Made by a program: the position numbers and the translations under genes
The notes under the pieces: model-generated
Databases searched by the model: none
The model's input: the letters and a program-made list of their open reading frames with translations, nothing else
Told to the model about the DNA's origin: nothing
Shown: positions 52,517 to 63,951 of the stretch, piece by piece
How the letters are laid out: each line of letters begins with the position of its first letter
Position numbering within the stretch: the stretch's first letter is position 1
Assembly: GCF_024166365.1 (NCBI RefSeq)
Contig: NC_064820.1
Span: 143,488,001 to 143,552,000, forward strand
DNA: 64,000 nt
Origin: Elephas maximus indicus
Taxonomy: Eukaryota; Chordata; Mammalia; Proboscidea; Elephantidae
Direction of reading: 5' to 3'

Positions 52517-54290
52517 CTATAAGATATTGTAATGATTTATTTTATATTTGCTCACTGAGTCTTATCTTCTTGTTTTGTTTTGTTTCAATATACCCAGATG
52601 GGCTACTAGATTGCACTGTCTTGATTGTTGTAGCCTTTAAATCACTTATGTCCTATTACCAGCTGGTTTGAGCTGTTACCAGATATATAAGCCTAAGAGT
52701 CTATTCACTATTCTTGAATAGAATCAGCTTAGGTGTTCTGATTTTGGGTCACCAAGTGTGTGGTGTAGACTGTCACCTATTAACTTAGAGGAGCACTGGT
52801 GATAGTTGTGTGCACCAGATTCTAGTAGTGGCAGGGGGTCACACTCCAAGGAGGGGAGAATGCTGACAGCCTTCCCCCACGTGCCAGTGAGGTAGGTGTG
52901 TCTATTCCTAGAGCAGTTTGGTGGGTGGGCTCTGCAGCTGTACCTTAGGCACCCAATGCTTGTACTTCTAAAGATTGGTAGGTGTCACTATCCTCAGACC
53001 CCTTTAGCAGGTGGCTAGATGGTTTGGGTGGAGCTTCAGCCCTCAGTTCCCCACTGTAGGTCAGTGAGGGCCCTGTTTAATGGATAGAGATGTATTAGAC
53101 CTCAAAAACTTGTCTTTCCACTGCTCCCCTAAAACAATTACAGTCAAATCTCTATCAGAATTGCCTTTGCATCATAATAGCTGCCTTGTTCCATGTAGGG
53201 ATGAAAGCCAAAGACTGTGGGTCTCATATGCTTGGCTGGAGCTAGTTCTATATTTTTATTCCACTTTAGGGAAGTCAGGGAAGGATTTTTTTCCCCCGGG
53301 TTGTTAGTTGCTGCTTCTCTGAGGCCAGGAGAATGGGTTAGGGGAAAAAAAAACCCTCAGAGCACTTCAATCCCTAGCCCAGGAAATTCCAATTTTAATG
53401 AAGCCGCCTGGGGCAGGGAGGGGAGGGATCAGACAGATAGGAGAGAGTAGCTTGTGGCAATATAGACAAAGTTACTTATCTTGCTTGGTGATGACTGTTT
53501 TATCTGAGATTCCAGAGGGGTGTGTAGCCTGTGTGTGCTGGCTGGGTCGAGATTGCCCCCAAGGTTCAGGCCTGTGTCCCATGCTTGGGCTGTCTCAGGA
53601 ATCTGTGATTAGCTCCTCCGCTCACCAAGGTTTTCTCGGTGGGACGCTGCATTCCAGGCTCCCAAAGCAGTCACTGCTTCCCGGTGATTTGTCCTCCTGT
53701 CAGCTGTGTCGTTGTGCAGCCTGCGTGCCCTGACTGGGTTTCCCCCAAGGTTACTTCAGGGGGCTAGGGCTGCGTCCCGTGCTTGCACCGTCTCAGGAAG
53801 CTGTGCTCAGCTCCTCTGCGCTTAGTCCAAAGCTCGGCACCAAGGTTTTCTCACTGGGATGCTGGCTCCAGGCTCCAAAAACAGTAGCTGCTTCCCCATG
53901 GTTGCTCGTTCTCTTGTCAGCCGCGTCAGTGTGCAGCCTGCTTGTGCTGGCTGGGTCTCTACCGAGGTTACTCCAGGGGGTTAGGGGTTAGGGCTGTGTC
54001 CTGTGCTTGCCCCATCTTGGTAAGCTGCAATCAGCCCCACCTCTCTGGCACCAGGGAACTGCAAGGGTTCAAGGCTGTGGAGTGGGACGCCAGTTCCAGA
54101 AGCAGCCGCTGCTTCAGGGCATGGCTTTTTGCCCCCCTGTCACTCAGGTCAACTCTTTAGTTCTGTGTTTGATGGTCAGGGTTCATAGAGTGTCATGTAT
54201 GTGATCGATTCACTTGTTTTTCTGAGTCTTTGTTGCAAGAGGGATCCGCGGTAGTTCTACCTAGTCAGCCATCTTGGCCCCACCTCTCCA
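52517..54290 (-). promoter_or_regulatory. L1 5'UTR (internal promoter region)
   Basis: A GC-rich region precedes ORF1 on the minus strand, with two diverged repeat units (e.g. GGTTTTCTC(G/A)(G/C)TGGGA at about 53632 and 53844). Presence of the 5' terminus shows this L1 was full length at insertion. L1 5'UTRs normally act as internal promoters; activity here is not shown. Confidence 0.7.
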
Positions 54291-54303
54291 TTTAGAGGTT
54301 TTA

Positions 54304-54510
54304 GTTCCAAAGGGAGGAATGGTCCCAACTGGAGACACATCATTGATTCCATTGAACTAGAGGGTAAGAATGCCACCTGTACACTTTGAGCTCTTTATGC
54401 CTCTGAATCAACAGGCAAAGAAGGGATTTACCATACTGGTTGGTGTAACTGATCCTGATTACCAAGAGGAAATCAGATTGATATTACATAATAAAGAAGA
54501 GTATGTCTGG
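54304..54510 (+). pseudogene. ERVL integrase C-terminal remnant
   Basis: The ERVL sequence resumes after the L1 with the same blocks as 32,525-32,740 (CCAAAGGGAGGAATGGTCCC). Then an L1 3' fragment interrupts it. Frame broken. Confidence 0.8.
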
Positions 54511-55024
54511 GAAACGGCCACATAAACCACAGAATACATCAGCCTGAGACTGGAAGAACTAGATGGTGCCCAGCTACCACTGAAGACTGCCCTGACGGGG
54601 GACACAACAGAGAATCCCTGATGGAGCAGAACAATGGGATGTGGACCTCAAGTTCTCGTAAAAGACCAAACTTAATGGTCTGACTGGGATTAGAGGGACC
54701 CTGGAGATCATGGTCCCTGGACTCTTTGTTAGCCCAAGGCTGGAACCATTCCCAAAGCCAACTCTTCAGACAGGGATTGGACTGGACTATAAGACAGAAA
54801 ATGATACTGGTGAGGAGTGAGTTCTTGTCTGGAGGCAAGATGAGAAGGCAGAGGGAGATAGGAGCTCGCTGAATGGTCACAGGGAATACAGGGTGGAGAG
54901 GATGAGTGTGCTCTCTCATTAGTGGGAGAGCAGCTAGGAGTACATAACAAAGTGTGTATAAGTTTTTGTATGAGAGACTGATGATTTGTAAACTTTCACT
55001 TAAAGCACAATTTAAAAAAAGAGG
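54511..55024 (+). mobile_element. 5'-truncated L1 (3'UTR only) in ERVL
   Basis: L1 3'UTR ending TTGTAAACTTTCACTTAAAG..CACAATTTAAAAAAA. Exact 17-bp duplication AAGAAGAGTATGTCTGG at 54494-54510 and 55025-55041. Confidence 0.97.
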
Positions 55025-55041
55025 AAGAAGAGTATGTCTGG

Positions 55042-55531
55042 AATGCAGGAATCCATTAGGGTGTCTCTTAGTACTACCATGCCCTGTGATTAAAGTCAAT
55101 GGAAAACTGCAGCAACCCAATTCTGATATGACTACTAATGGCCCAAACCTTTCAGGAATGAAGGTTTGGGTTACCCTATCAGGTAAAGAGCCACAACCAG
55201 CTGAGGTGCTTGCTGAGGGCAAAGAGAATACAGAATGGGTGATAGAAAAAGGTAGTTCTAGAAAAAGGTAGTTCTAAATACCAGTTATGGCTACATGACC
55301 AGTTGCAGAAATGAGGACTGTAATTGTTATGAGTTTCTGCTTTGTATGTGTGCATCAAATATTTTTGTTCACTTAGAAAATCTAAGATGTAAACAGACCT
55401 AGTGCATTTTTGGTTGTATGCATTAGTTGTATCACGTTAGGAACAAGTAAGACTTTGCAATTATGTTTATTCAGAGATTACACATGGTTTGGGGAGACGT
55501 TTAGAAGTGCCAAGTTGACAAGGGCTGGATT
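55042..55531 (+). pseudogene. ERVL region between integrase and 3' LTR
   Basis: Homologous to 32,745-33,366. It encodes in part VNGKLQQPNSDMTTNGPNLS and VWVTLSGKEPQPAEVLAEGK. ERVL elements can carry a dUTPase after integrase, but I see no dUTPase motif in either copy. Confidence 0.7.
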
Positions 55532-55962
55532 GTGATGGTTAAGATTGCGTGTCAACTTGTCTGGGCCATGATTCTTAGTGTTTATATGTGATCATCCCCA
55601 TGATGGGATCTGCTGTGACTAGCTAATCTGTTGAAAGGAAGTTTCTTTGGGTGTGTAGCCTGCATCTGAGTATAAGTGGACATTCCGGTTTTTGCCCTCT
55701 CTGGATCCTGCAGCTGCCTCTTGTTCATCTGACCTCCAATTCTTGGGACTGGAGCTAGTAGCTTACCTGCTTATCTTGGGTTTGCCAGCCCCTGCGGCTG
55801 CATCAATCAAAAGCCTTATCCTGACCCATGGACTTGGGATGTTTCAATCTCTACAATCACGTGAGCTTTTTCCTTGATATAAATCTCTCTCTCTCTTTCT
55901 TTCTATGTATATGTTTACATACTTTACTGGTTTTGCTTCTCTAAGGAACCCAGCCTAAGACA
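55532..55962 (+). mobile_element. ERVL 3' LTR
   Basis: TGTGATGGTTAAGATTGCGT start and AACCCAGCCTAAGACA end, preceded by CAAGTTGACAAGGGCTGGAT. It has a (CT)n stretch at about 55885-55900. Confidence 0.95.
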
Positions 55963-57124
55963 AAGAGCAAGGGAAAAAAAATTGATTACATGGAAACTGA
56001 ATAACACCCTGCTTAAAAGCCACTGGGTAATAGAAGAAATCAAAGATGGACTAAAAAAATTCCTGGAATCAAATAAGAATGAAAACACATCATATCGACA
56101 CCTTTGGAACACAGCAAAGGCAGTGCTCAGATGTCAACCCATAGCAACAGGTGCACACATCAAAAAAGAAGAAGGGGACAAAATCAAAACATTAGCTACA
56201 CAACTCAAACAAAGAGAAAGAGAATAGCAAAAGAAGCCCACAGCCACTAGAATAACAGAAAGAATAAAGATCAGAGGAGAAATAGATGAACTAGAGAATA
56301 ATAATAAAAAAAACCAATAGAATCAATAAAACCAAAAGTTGGTTCTTTGAAAGGATCAAAAAAAATTTACAAACCACTGGCCAAACTGACAAAAGAAAAA
56401 CAGGAGAGGACACAAATAACCCAAATAAGAAATGAAATGGGGACATTACAACAGACCCAGCTGAAATACAAAGGATCATAACAGGGTATTATGAAAAATT
56501 ATACTCCAACAAATTTGAACACCTAGAGGAAATGGACAAATTTCTAGAAATACACTACCTACCCAAACTAACACAGAATGACATTGAAAATCTGAACAGA
56601 CCTATAACAAGAGAAAAAAAAAAGAGAGACTGAAAATGTAATTAAAACAAAACAAAAACTCCCAACAAAAAAAAAAAGCCCCATGGCCCAGATGGCTTCA
56701 CTGGAGAATTCTACCAAACATTCAGAGAACAGCTTACACCAGCACTACTCAAACTATTTGAGAACATAGAAAAAGAAAGAATACTTACAAAATTCATTCT
56801 CTAAAGCCAGCATAACCTCGATGCCCAAGCCAGGCAAAGACACCACAAAAAAAGCAAAATTACAGACCGATATTGCTCATGAATATAGATGCAAAAATTC
56901 TCAACAAAATGCTAGTCAATAGAATTCAGCATCATATCAAAACAATAATATACCCCGATAAAGTAGGATTCATACCAGGTATGCAAGGATGGTCCAACAT
57001 TAGAAAATCAATCACCATAATCCACCACATAAATAGAAGAATCACATGATCATCTCAATTGATGCAGAAAAAGCATTCAACAAAGTCCAACACCTATTCT
57101 GATAAAAACTCTCAATAAAATAGG

Positions 57125-57792
57125 TGTTTTAGACATCTGGAAACCCTCGTGGCATAGTGGTTAAGTGCTATGACTGCTAACCAAGAGGTCAACAGTTCGA
57201 ATCCGCCAGGTGCTCCTTGGAAACTCTATCGGGCAGTTCTACTCTGTCCTTTAGGGTCGCTATGAGTCAGAATCGACTCGATGGCAGTGGGTTTGGTTTT
57301 TTGGTTTTTAGTCATCTAGTGCTGCTATAACAGAAATACCACAAGTGGATGGCTTTAACAAAGGGAAATTTATTTTCTCACAGTCTAGGAGGCTAGAAGT
57401 CCAAATTCAGGGTGTCAGCTCCAGGGGAAGGCTTTCTCTCTCTGTTAGCTCTGGAGGAAAGTCCTAGTCGTCAATCTTCCCCTGGACTAGGAGCTCCTCC
57501 TCCCAGGAACGCTGGGTCCAATGGACGTGCTCTGCTCCCGGTGCTTCTTTCTTGGTGGTATGAGGTCCTAACTCTCTGCTTGCTTCCCTTTCCCTTTATC
57601 TCTTGCCACACTCCAGGGAAACTCCCTTTACATTGGATCAGGGATGTGACCTTAGTAAGGGTGTTATAATTCCACCCTAATCCTGTTTAACATAAAATTA
57701 CAATCACAAAATGGAGGACAACCAGAGTATTGGGAATCAGAGCCTAACCAAATTGACACATATTTTGGTGGGACAAAGTTCAATCCATGACA
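57125..57792 (-). mobile_element. Solo MaLR-type LTR in L1, containing an AfroSINE
   Basis: Reverse orientation of the LTRs at 2056, 15338 and 22194 (ACCACAAGTGGATGGCTTTA near the left, CAATCCATGACA at the right end). Exact 5-bp duplication ATAGG at 57120-57124 and 57793-57797. Confidence 0.95.
57138..57303 (+). mobile_element. AfroSINE inside the MaLR LTR
   Basis: Full, low-divergence copy with TAGTGGTTAAGTGCTATGAC (A box), GTTCGAATCC (B box) and CAGAATCGACTCGATGGCAG tail. The flanks TTTTAGACATCT and TTTTAGTCATCT are its target duplication. It is the innermost layer at this site. Confidence 0.95.
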
Positions 57793-60680
57793 ATAGGTAT
57801 ACGAGGGAAATTCCTCAGCATAATAAAGCATCTATACAAAATCAACAGCCAGCATCATTCTTAGTGGAGAGAGGCTGAAAACATTCCCCTTGAGAACAGA
57901 AACAAGACAAGGATGCCCTTTATCACCACTCCTATTTAACATTGTGCTGGAAGTCCTAGCTAGAGCAATAAGGCAAGAAAAAGAAATAAAGGGCATCCAG
58001 ATTGGTAATGAAGAAGTAAAACCATCCTTTTTTGTGGATGATATGATACTGTATGTAGAAAACCCAAAAGACTTCACAAGAAAACTCCTGGAACTAATAG
58101 AAAGATTCAGCAGAGCAGCAGGATACAAGATAAACATACAAAAATCAGTTGGATTCCTACACACCAATAAATAGAACAACAAAAAGGAAATCAGAAAAAC
58201 AAAACCATTCATAACAGCCCCTAAAAAAATAAAATACTTAGGAATAAATCTAACCAGAGATGTAAAAGACCTAATACAAAGAAAATTATAAAACACTACT
58301 GCAAGAAACCAAAAGAGATCTACATATACGGAAAAACATTACCATGCTCATGGTTAGGTAGACTCAACATTGTGAAAATGACAGTTCTACCCAAAGCAAT
58401 TTACAAACACAATGCAATTCTGCTCCAAATACCAACAACATTCTTTAAAGAGATGGAAAAACTAATCAATTTACTTTATATGGAAAGGGAAGAGGCCTCA
58501 GATAAGTAAAGCACTATTAAAGAAGAAGAATAAAGTAGGTGAACTTGCACTTCCTGACACCAGAACCTATTATATAGCTACAGTAGTCAAAACAGACTGG
58601 TACTGGTACAATGACAGATACATTGACCAATGGAACAGAATTGAGAACCCAGATGTAAATTCATCCACCTACGGTCACCTGATCTTTGACAAGGGCCCAA
58701 AGTCCATCGAATGGGGAAAAGACAATCTTTTAACAAATGATGTTGGCAAAACTGGATGTCCATCTGCAAAAAAAAGAAACAGGACCCATACCTCACACCA
58801 TACACAAAAACTAATTCAAAATGGATCAAAGACCTAAATATAAAACCAAAAACTGTAAAAATCATAGAAAAAAATGGGATCAATGCTAGAGGCCCTAATA
58901 CACAGCATTAACAGGATATAAACCATAACTAACAACACACAAACTCCAGAAGATAAGCTAGATAACTGCAATCTTCTAAAAAATTAAACACTTTTGCTCA
59001 TTAAAAGACTTCACCAAAAGAGTAAAAGGAGAACCTACAGACTGGGAAAAATTTTTTGGCTATGACAAATCCAACAGAGGTCTAATCTCTAAAATCTACT
59101 GGAAAGTCCAACACCTCTACAACAAAAAAGACAAATAATCCACTTAAAAAGTGAGCAAAGGAAATGAACTGACACTTCACCGGAGAAAACATTCAAGCAG
59201 CTAACAGACACACAAGGAAGTGCTTGTGATCACTAGCTATTAGAGAAATGCAAATCAAAACCACAATTAGATACCATCTCACCCTGGCATTACAGGCACA
59301 AATCAAAAAAACAGAAAAATAACAAACACTGGAGAGGCTGTGTGAAGACTGGAACTCTTATGCACTGCTGGTGGGAATGCAACATGGTACAACCATTTTG
59401 GAAAACAATATGATGCTTCCTTAAATGCTAGAAATAGAAATACCATATGATACAGCAATCCCACTCCTAGGAATATATCCTAGAGAAATAAGAGATGTCA
59501 CATAAATAGATATATGCACACCCATATTCATTCCAGCATTGTTCACAATAGCAAAAAAATGGAAACAACCTGGATGCCCATCAACAGATGAATGGATAAA
59601 CAAAATATGGTACATACACACAGTGGAGTACTATGCAACAATAAAGAACAACGATGAATCTGTGAAGCATCTCACAACATGGATGAATCTGGAGAGCATT
59701 ATGCTGAGTGAAATAAGTCAATCACAAATATTGTATAAGGCCACTACTATAAAAACTCGTGAAAAGTTTTATGCACAAAAAGAAACAATCTTTGATGGTT
59801 ATAAGGGAAGGAAGGGGTGGGGATGGAAAAACACTAAATAATAGATAAGTGGTAACTTCGCTGAAGGGTAAGACAGTGCACAATACTGGGGAAGCCAGCA
59901 CAACGTATATAAAGCAAGGTCATGGATGGACACATCCAAACTCCCTGAGGGACTGAATTACCGGGTTGAGGGCTGTGGGGACCATAGTCTTGGGGAACAT
60001 CTCTCAGTTGGCATAACATAGTTTATAAAGAAAATGTTCTACATTCTACTTTGGTGAGTAGTGTCTGGGGCCTTAAAAAGCCTGTGAACGACCTTCTAAG
60101 ATACTGCACTGGTCTCACCCCTTTGGGAGCAAGGAAGAATAAAGAAAACTAAAGACACAAGGGAAAGATTAGTCCAAAGGACTAATGGACCACAACTACC
60201 ATAGCCTCCAACAGACTCAGTCCAGTATAAGTAAATGGTGCCCAGCTACCACCACTGACTGTTCTGACAGAGATCAAAATAGAGGGTCCTGGACAGTGCT
60301 GGAGATAAATATAGAACAAAATTCTAATTCACAAAAAAAAAGACTAGACTTACCAGCCTGACAGAGACTAGAGAATCCCTGAGAGTATGGCCTCCAGACA
60401 CCCTTTTAGCTCAGTATTGAAGCCACTTCTGAGGTTCACCCTTCATCCAAAGATTAGACAGGCCCACAAAATGAGACTAAAGGGGCACACCAGCCCAGGC
60501 ACAAGGACTGGAAGGCAGGAGGGGACAGGAAAACTGGTAATAGGGAACCCAAGATCGAGCACGGAGAGTGTTGACATGTCGTGGGGTTGTTAACCAAGGT
60601 CATAAAACAATATGTGTACTGTTTAAGGAGAAGCTAGTTTTTCTGTAAACCTTCACCTAAAATGCAATAACAATTTTAAA

Positions 60681-61192
60681 AAAAGACCTCTTTAATGTGT
60701 TAAAAAGCAAATATGTCACCTTAAAGACTAAGCTACACCTGACCCAAGCCATGATGTTTTCAAGTGCCTCCTATGTGTGCAAAAGCTGGGCAATGAATAA
60801 GGAAGACCAAAGAAGAATTGATGCCTTTGAATTATGGTGTTGGCAAAGAATATTGAATATATCATGGACTGCCAGAAGAATGAACAAATCTGTCTTGGAA
60901 GTAGTACAGCCAGAATGCTCCTTAGAAGCAAGAATGGAGAGACTCCATCTCAAATACTTTGGACATGTTATCAGGAGGTATCAGTACCTGGAGAAGGACA
61001 TCATGCCTGATATAGTAGAGGGTCGGTGAAAAAGAGGAAGACCCTCAATGACATGGACTGACCGATGGAGTGGCTGCAACAATGGGCTCAAGCATAACAA
61101 TTGTGAGGATGGAGCAGGACTGGGTAGTGTTTCGTTGTGTTGTACACATGGTTGCTGTGAGTCACAACCAGCTCGACAGCACCCTAACAACA
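60681..61192 (+). mobile_element. RTE LINE, right part (continuation of 40281-40619)
   Basis: It resumes at AAAAGACCTCTTTAATGTG and runs through the reverse transcriptase ORF end (NKEDQRRIDAFELWCWQRIL) to the 3' terminus CAGCTCGACAGCACCCTAAC. About 20 kb separates the two halves. Confidence 0.94.
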
Positions 61193-61837
61193 CCAACATC
61201 CTAACTGAAGCATGGGGGTAGGATAAGAATAGCAAAAGCCATGGTGGGCCTTCTCTTCCCCTCAGTCCACACCCCCCTCCTGGATGACATAATCAGGAAC
61301 TGATCTATTCATGGAATCTACAAAATATCCTCCAAAAGCCCTAAAGAAAACTACTAATGCAGTGCAATCCTTTCATTTTACCAGTGGGGAAAGGAAAGGT
61401 CAGAGAAGGGGAGGTGTAAATTAAAAATAGAAAAATATATAAAGAACAAGAAAATGACATTAATTGCTTTTAAAGTAAAAAAAAAAAATAATAATTTAAA
61501 AAACCTAGTAAACTAGGTTTAAAAAAAAAATGTTTAGAACATTCAAAATGCATCAAAAAATTCAACACTGTTTTCTACAAATCTGACATCTTCAATTAAA
61601 ATTTAAAGCTTATTAAATTTCTGATATTTTAAACTTGGGATTCTCTTAAATCATATTTAACAGTTGTATGTGGTTTATAAAAACTACAGAAACTCTGCAT
61701 TTCAGGTAAGTCGACTTTCATGAGTAATATAAGTATATTCCTGGGCTATATTCATGTCAACAAAGTTGCAAATATCTTTATGCTGTACTTCCTGTGTAGC
61801 CTATCAACAATTTTAAAAGCTGTTTTAAACCATAATG
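61193..61837. other. No recognisable gene or repeat
   Basis: AT-rich with A runs at 61480-61490 and 61521-61530. It separates two RTE copies. Confidence 0.45.
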
Positions 61838-63951
61838 CATTGGCAATCACCGGTGATTGGAATGCAAAAGTTGGAAACGAAGAAGGATCAGTAGTTGGAA
61901 AATATGGGCTTGGTGATAGAAACAATGCCGGAGATCGAATGATAGAATTTTGCAAGACCAAAGACTTCTTCATTGCAAATACCTTCTTTCACCAACATAA
62001 ACGGCAACTATACACATGGACCTCACCAGATGGAACACACAGAAATCAAATTGACTACATCTGTGGAAAGAGACGTTGGAAAAGCTGAATATCATCAGTC
62101 AGAACAAGGCCAGGGGCTGATGGTGGAACAGACCAACAATCGCTCATATGCAAGTTCAAGCTGAAACTGAAGAATATCAGAGCAAGTCTACAAGAGCCAA
62201 AATATGACCTTGAGTATATCCCACCTGAATTTAGAGACCATCTGAAGGATAGATTTGACGCATTGAACACTAGTGACTGAAGACCAGACGAGTTGTGGAA
62301 TGACATCAAGGACATCATCCATGAAGAAAGCAAGAGGTCACTGAAAAGACAGGAAAGAAAGAAAAGACCAAGATGGATGTCAAAGGACACTCTGAAACTT
62401 GCTCTCGAACGTCGAGCAGCTAAAACAAAAGGAAGAATTGATGAAGTAAAAGAACTGAAGATTTCAAAGGGCATCTCAAGAAGACAAAGTAAAGTATTAT
62501 ACTGACATGTGCAAAGAGCTGGAGATGGAAAACCAAAAGGGAAGAACATGCTTGGTGTTTCTCAAGCTGAAAGAACCGAAGAAAAAATTCAAGCCTCCAG
62601 TTGCAATAGTGAAGGATTCCATGTGGAAAGTATTAAATGATGCAGGAAGCATCAAAAGAAGATGGAAGGAATACACAGAGTCATTATACCAAAAAGAATT
62701 AGTCAATATCCAACCATTTCAAGAGGTGGCATATGATCAGGAACTGATGGTACTGAAGAAGGCCAAGCTGCTCTGAAGGCCTTGGCAAAAAACAAGGCTC
62801 CAGGAATTGATGGAATATCAATTGAGATGTTTCAACAAACAGATTCAGTGCTGGAGGTGCTCACTCGTCTATGCCAAGAAATATGGAAGACAACTTCCTG
62901 GCCAACTGACTGGAAGAGATCCATATTTATGCCTATTCCCAAGAAAGGTGATCCAATCGAAGGTGGAAATTATAGAACAATACCGTTAATACCACATGCA
63001 AGCAAAATTTTGCTGAAGATCATTCAAAAACGGCTGCAGCAGTATATCGACAGGGAACTGCCAGAAATTCAAGTTGGCTTCAGAAGAGGACGTGGAACCA
63101 GGGATATCATTGCTGATGTCAGATGGATCCTGGCTGAAAGCAGAGAATACCAGAAGGACTTTACCTGTGTTTTATTGACTATGCAAAGGCATTCGACTGT
63201 GTGGATCATAACAAACTATGGATAACACTGTGAAGAACAGGAATTCCAGAACACTTAATTGTGCTCACGAGGAACCTTTACATGGATCAAGAGGCAGTTG
63301 TTCGGACAGAATAAGGGGATACTGATCGGTTTAAAGTCAGGAAAGGTGTGCGTCAGGGTTGTATTCTCTCACCATACCTATTTAACCTGTATGCTGAACA
63401 AATAATACGAGAAGCTGGGCTATATGAAGAAGAATGGGGCATCAGGATTGGAGGAAGACTCATTAACAACCTGCGTTATGCAGATGACACAACCTTGCTT
63501 GCTGAAAGTGAAGAGGACTTGAAGCACTTTCTGATGAAGATCAAAGACCACAGCCTTCAGTATGGATTACTCCTCAACATAAAGAAAACAAAAATCCTCA
63601 CAACTGGACCAATGAGCAACATCATGATTAATGGAGAAAAGATTGAAATTGTCAAGGGTTTCATTTTACTTAGATCCACAATCAACAGCCATGGAAGCAG
63701 CAGTCAAGAAATCAAAAGACGCATTGCATTGGGCAAATCTGCTGCAAAGGACCTCTTCAAAGTGTTGAAGACTAAAGATATCACCTTGAAGACTAAGGTG
63801 CACCTGACCCAAGCCATGGTATTTTCAATCGCATCATATGCATGTGAAAGCTGGACAATGAATAAGGAGGACCGAAGAAGAGTTGACGCCTTTGAATTGT
63901 GGTGTTGGTGAAGAATATTGAATATACCATGGACTGCCAAAAGAACAAACA
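61838..63951 (+). pseudogene. RTE ORF (endonuclease-reverse transcriptase), frame-broken
   Basis: Endonuclease end: TGDWNAKVG and GTHRNQIDYICGKRRW (the D and H-type catalytic region of AP-like endonucleases). Linker and reverse transcriptase blocks are AKNKAPGIDGISIEMFQQTD, PIPKKGDPIEGGNYRTIPLI, FRRGRGTRDIIADVRWILA, RQGCILSPYLFNLYAEQII and the catalytic YADDTTLLAES (about 63477). Breaks occur near 62088, 62280, 62505, 62776 (a short loss) and 63170-63340 (a frame shift inside the FIDYAKAFDCVDH block). In family terms the protein nicks DNA and copies its own RNA. This copy is recent-looking but inactive. Confidence 0.9.

Larger units (their letters stand above)
45307..54290 (-). mobile_element. 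Full-length antisense L1 with 5'UTR, inserted in ERVL
   Basis: A short poly(A) (as T8 at 45307-45314) and a 3'UTR of about 1 kb are at the left. ORF2, ORF1 and a GC-rich 5'UTR of about 1.8 kb follow, ending at 54290 in a GGGGCCAAGATGGCTGACTA promoter-like start. A 13-bp duplication with one mismatch, TTTAGAGG(C/T)TTTA, flanks it at 45294-45306 and 54291-54303. About 8.1 kb without its nested insertion. Confidence 0.96.
43736..55962 (+). mobile_element. Internally deleted ERVL provirus inserted in L1, itself split by L1s
   Basis: The 5' LTR starts TGTGATGGTTAAGATTGTGT (43736) and is cut at about 44026, where it joins RNase H-integrase sequence directly, so gag, protease and most of reverse transcriptase are deleted. 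The 3' LTR is 55532-55962. The exact 5-bp duplication AAGAG (43731-43735 and 55963-55967) proves insertion into L1 ORF2. Confidence 0.95.
43008..59841 (+). pseudogene. L1 ORF2 remnant (endonuclease and reverse transcriptase), interrupted
   Basis: The endonuclease starts MTAIYLCLSIITLNVNGLNA and contains CCLQETHI. The frame breaks near 43421, and the ERVL cuts it at 43735. It resumes at 55963 (ITWKLNNTLLKSHWVIEEIK). The reverse transcriptase motif at about 58036 reads FVDDMILY, where FADD is usual, and the preceding [12 protein letters not shown] block is intact. The C-terminus reads WINKIWYIHTVEYYATIKNN. Internal stops and frame shifts occur in each segment, and an LTR with a SINE splits the reverse transcriptase at 57125. 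Confidence 0.85.
40620..60683 (+). mobile_element. L1 LINE, about full length, split by ERVL and MaLR insertions
   Basis: The segments are 40620-43735, 55963-57124 and 57793-60683. A 5'UTR with an AfroSINE and TA repeats is followed by ORF1 remnants (about 41740-42500), ORF2 (from 43008) and a 3'UTR ending in an A-rich tail. Its 14-bp target duplication (one mismatch) lies in the RTE. Confidence 0.93.

Noticed and set aside
52861..54240. GC-rich block as a host CpG island promoter
   Set aside because: It is the 5'UTR of the antisense L1, joined to ORF1 and bounded by the L1 target duplication.
54539..55222. 227-codon minus-strand frame
   Set aside because: It runs antisense across an L1 3'UTR fragment and ERVL sequence, crossing an insertion junction at 55024; it is a chance frame.
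36681..61192. Tandem or inverted repeats here as a CRISPR-like or other undescribed defence system
   Set aside because: All repeats resolve into known eukaryotic transposon classes with target duplications; there are no regular spacers or associated genes.
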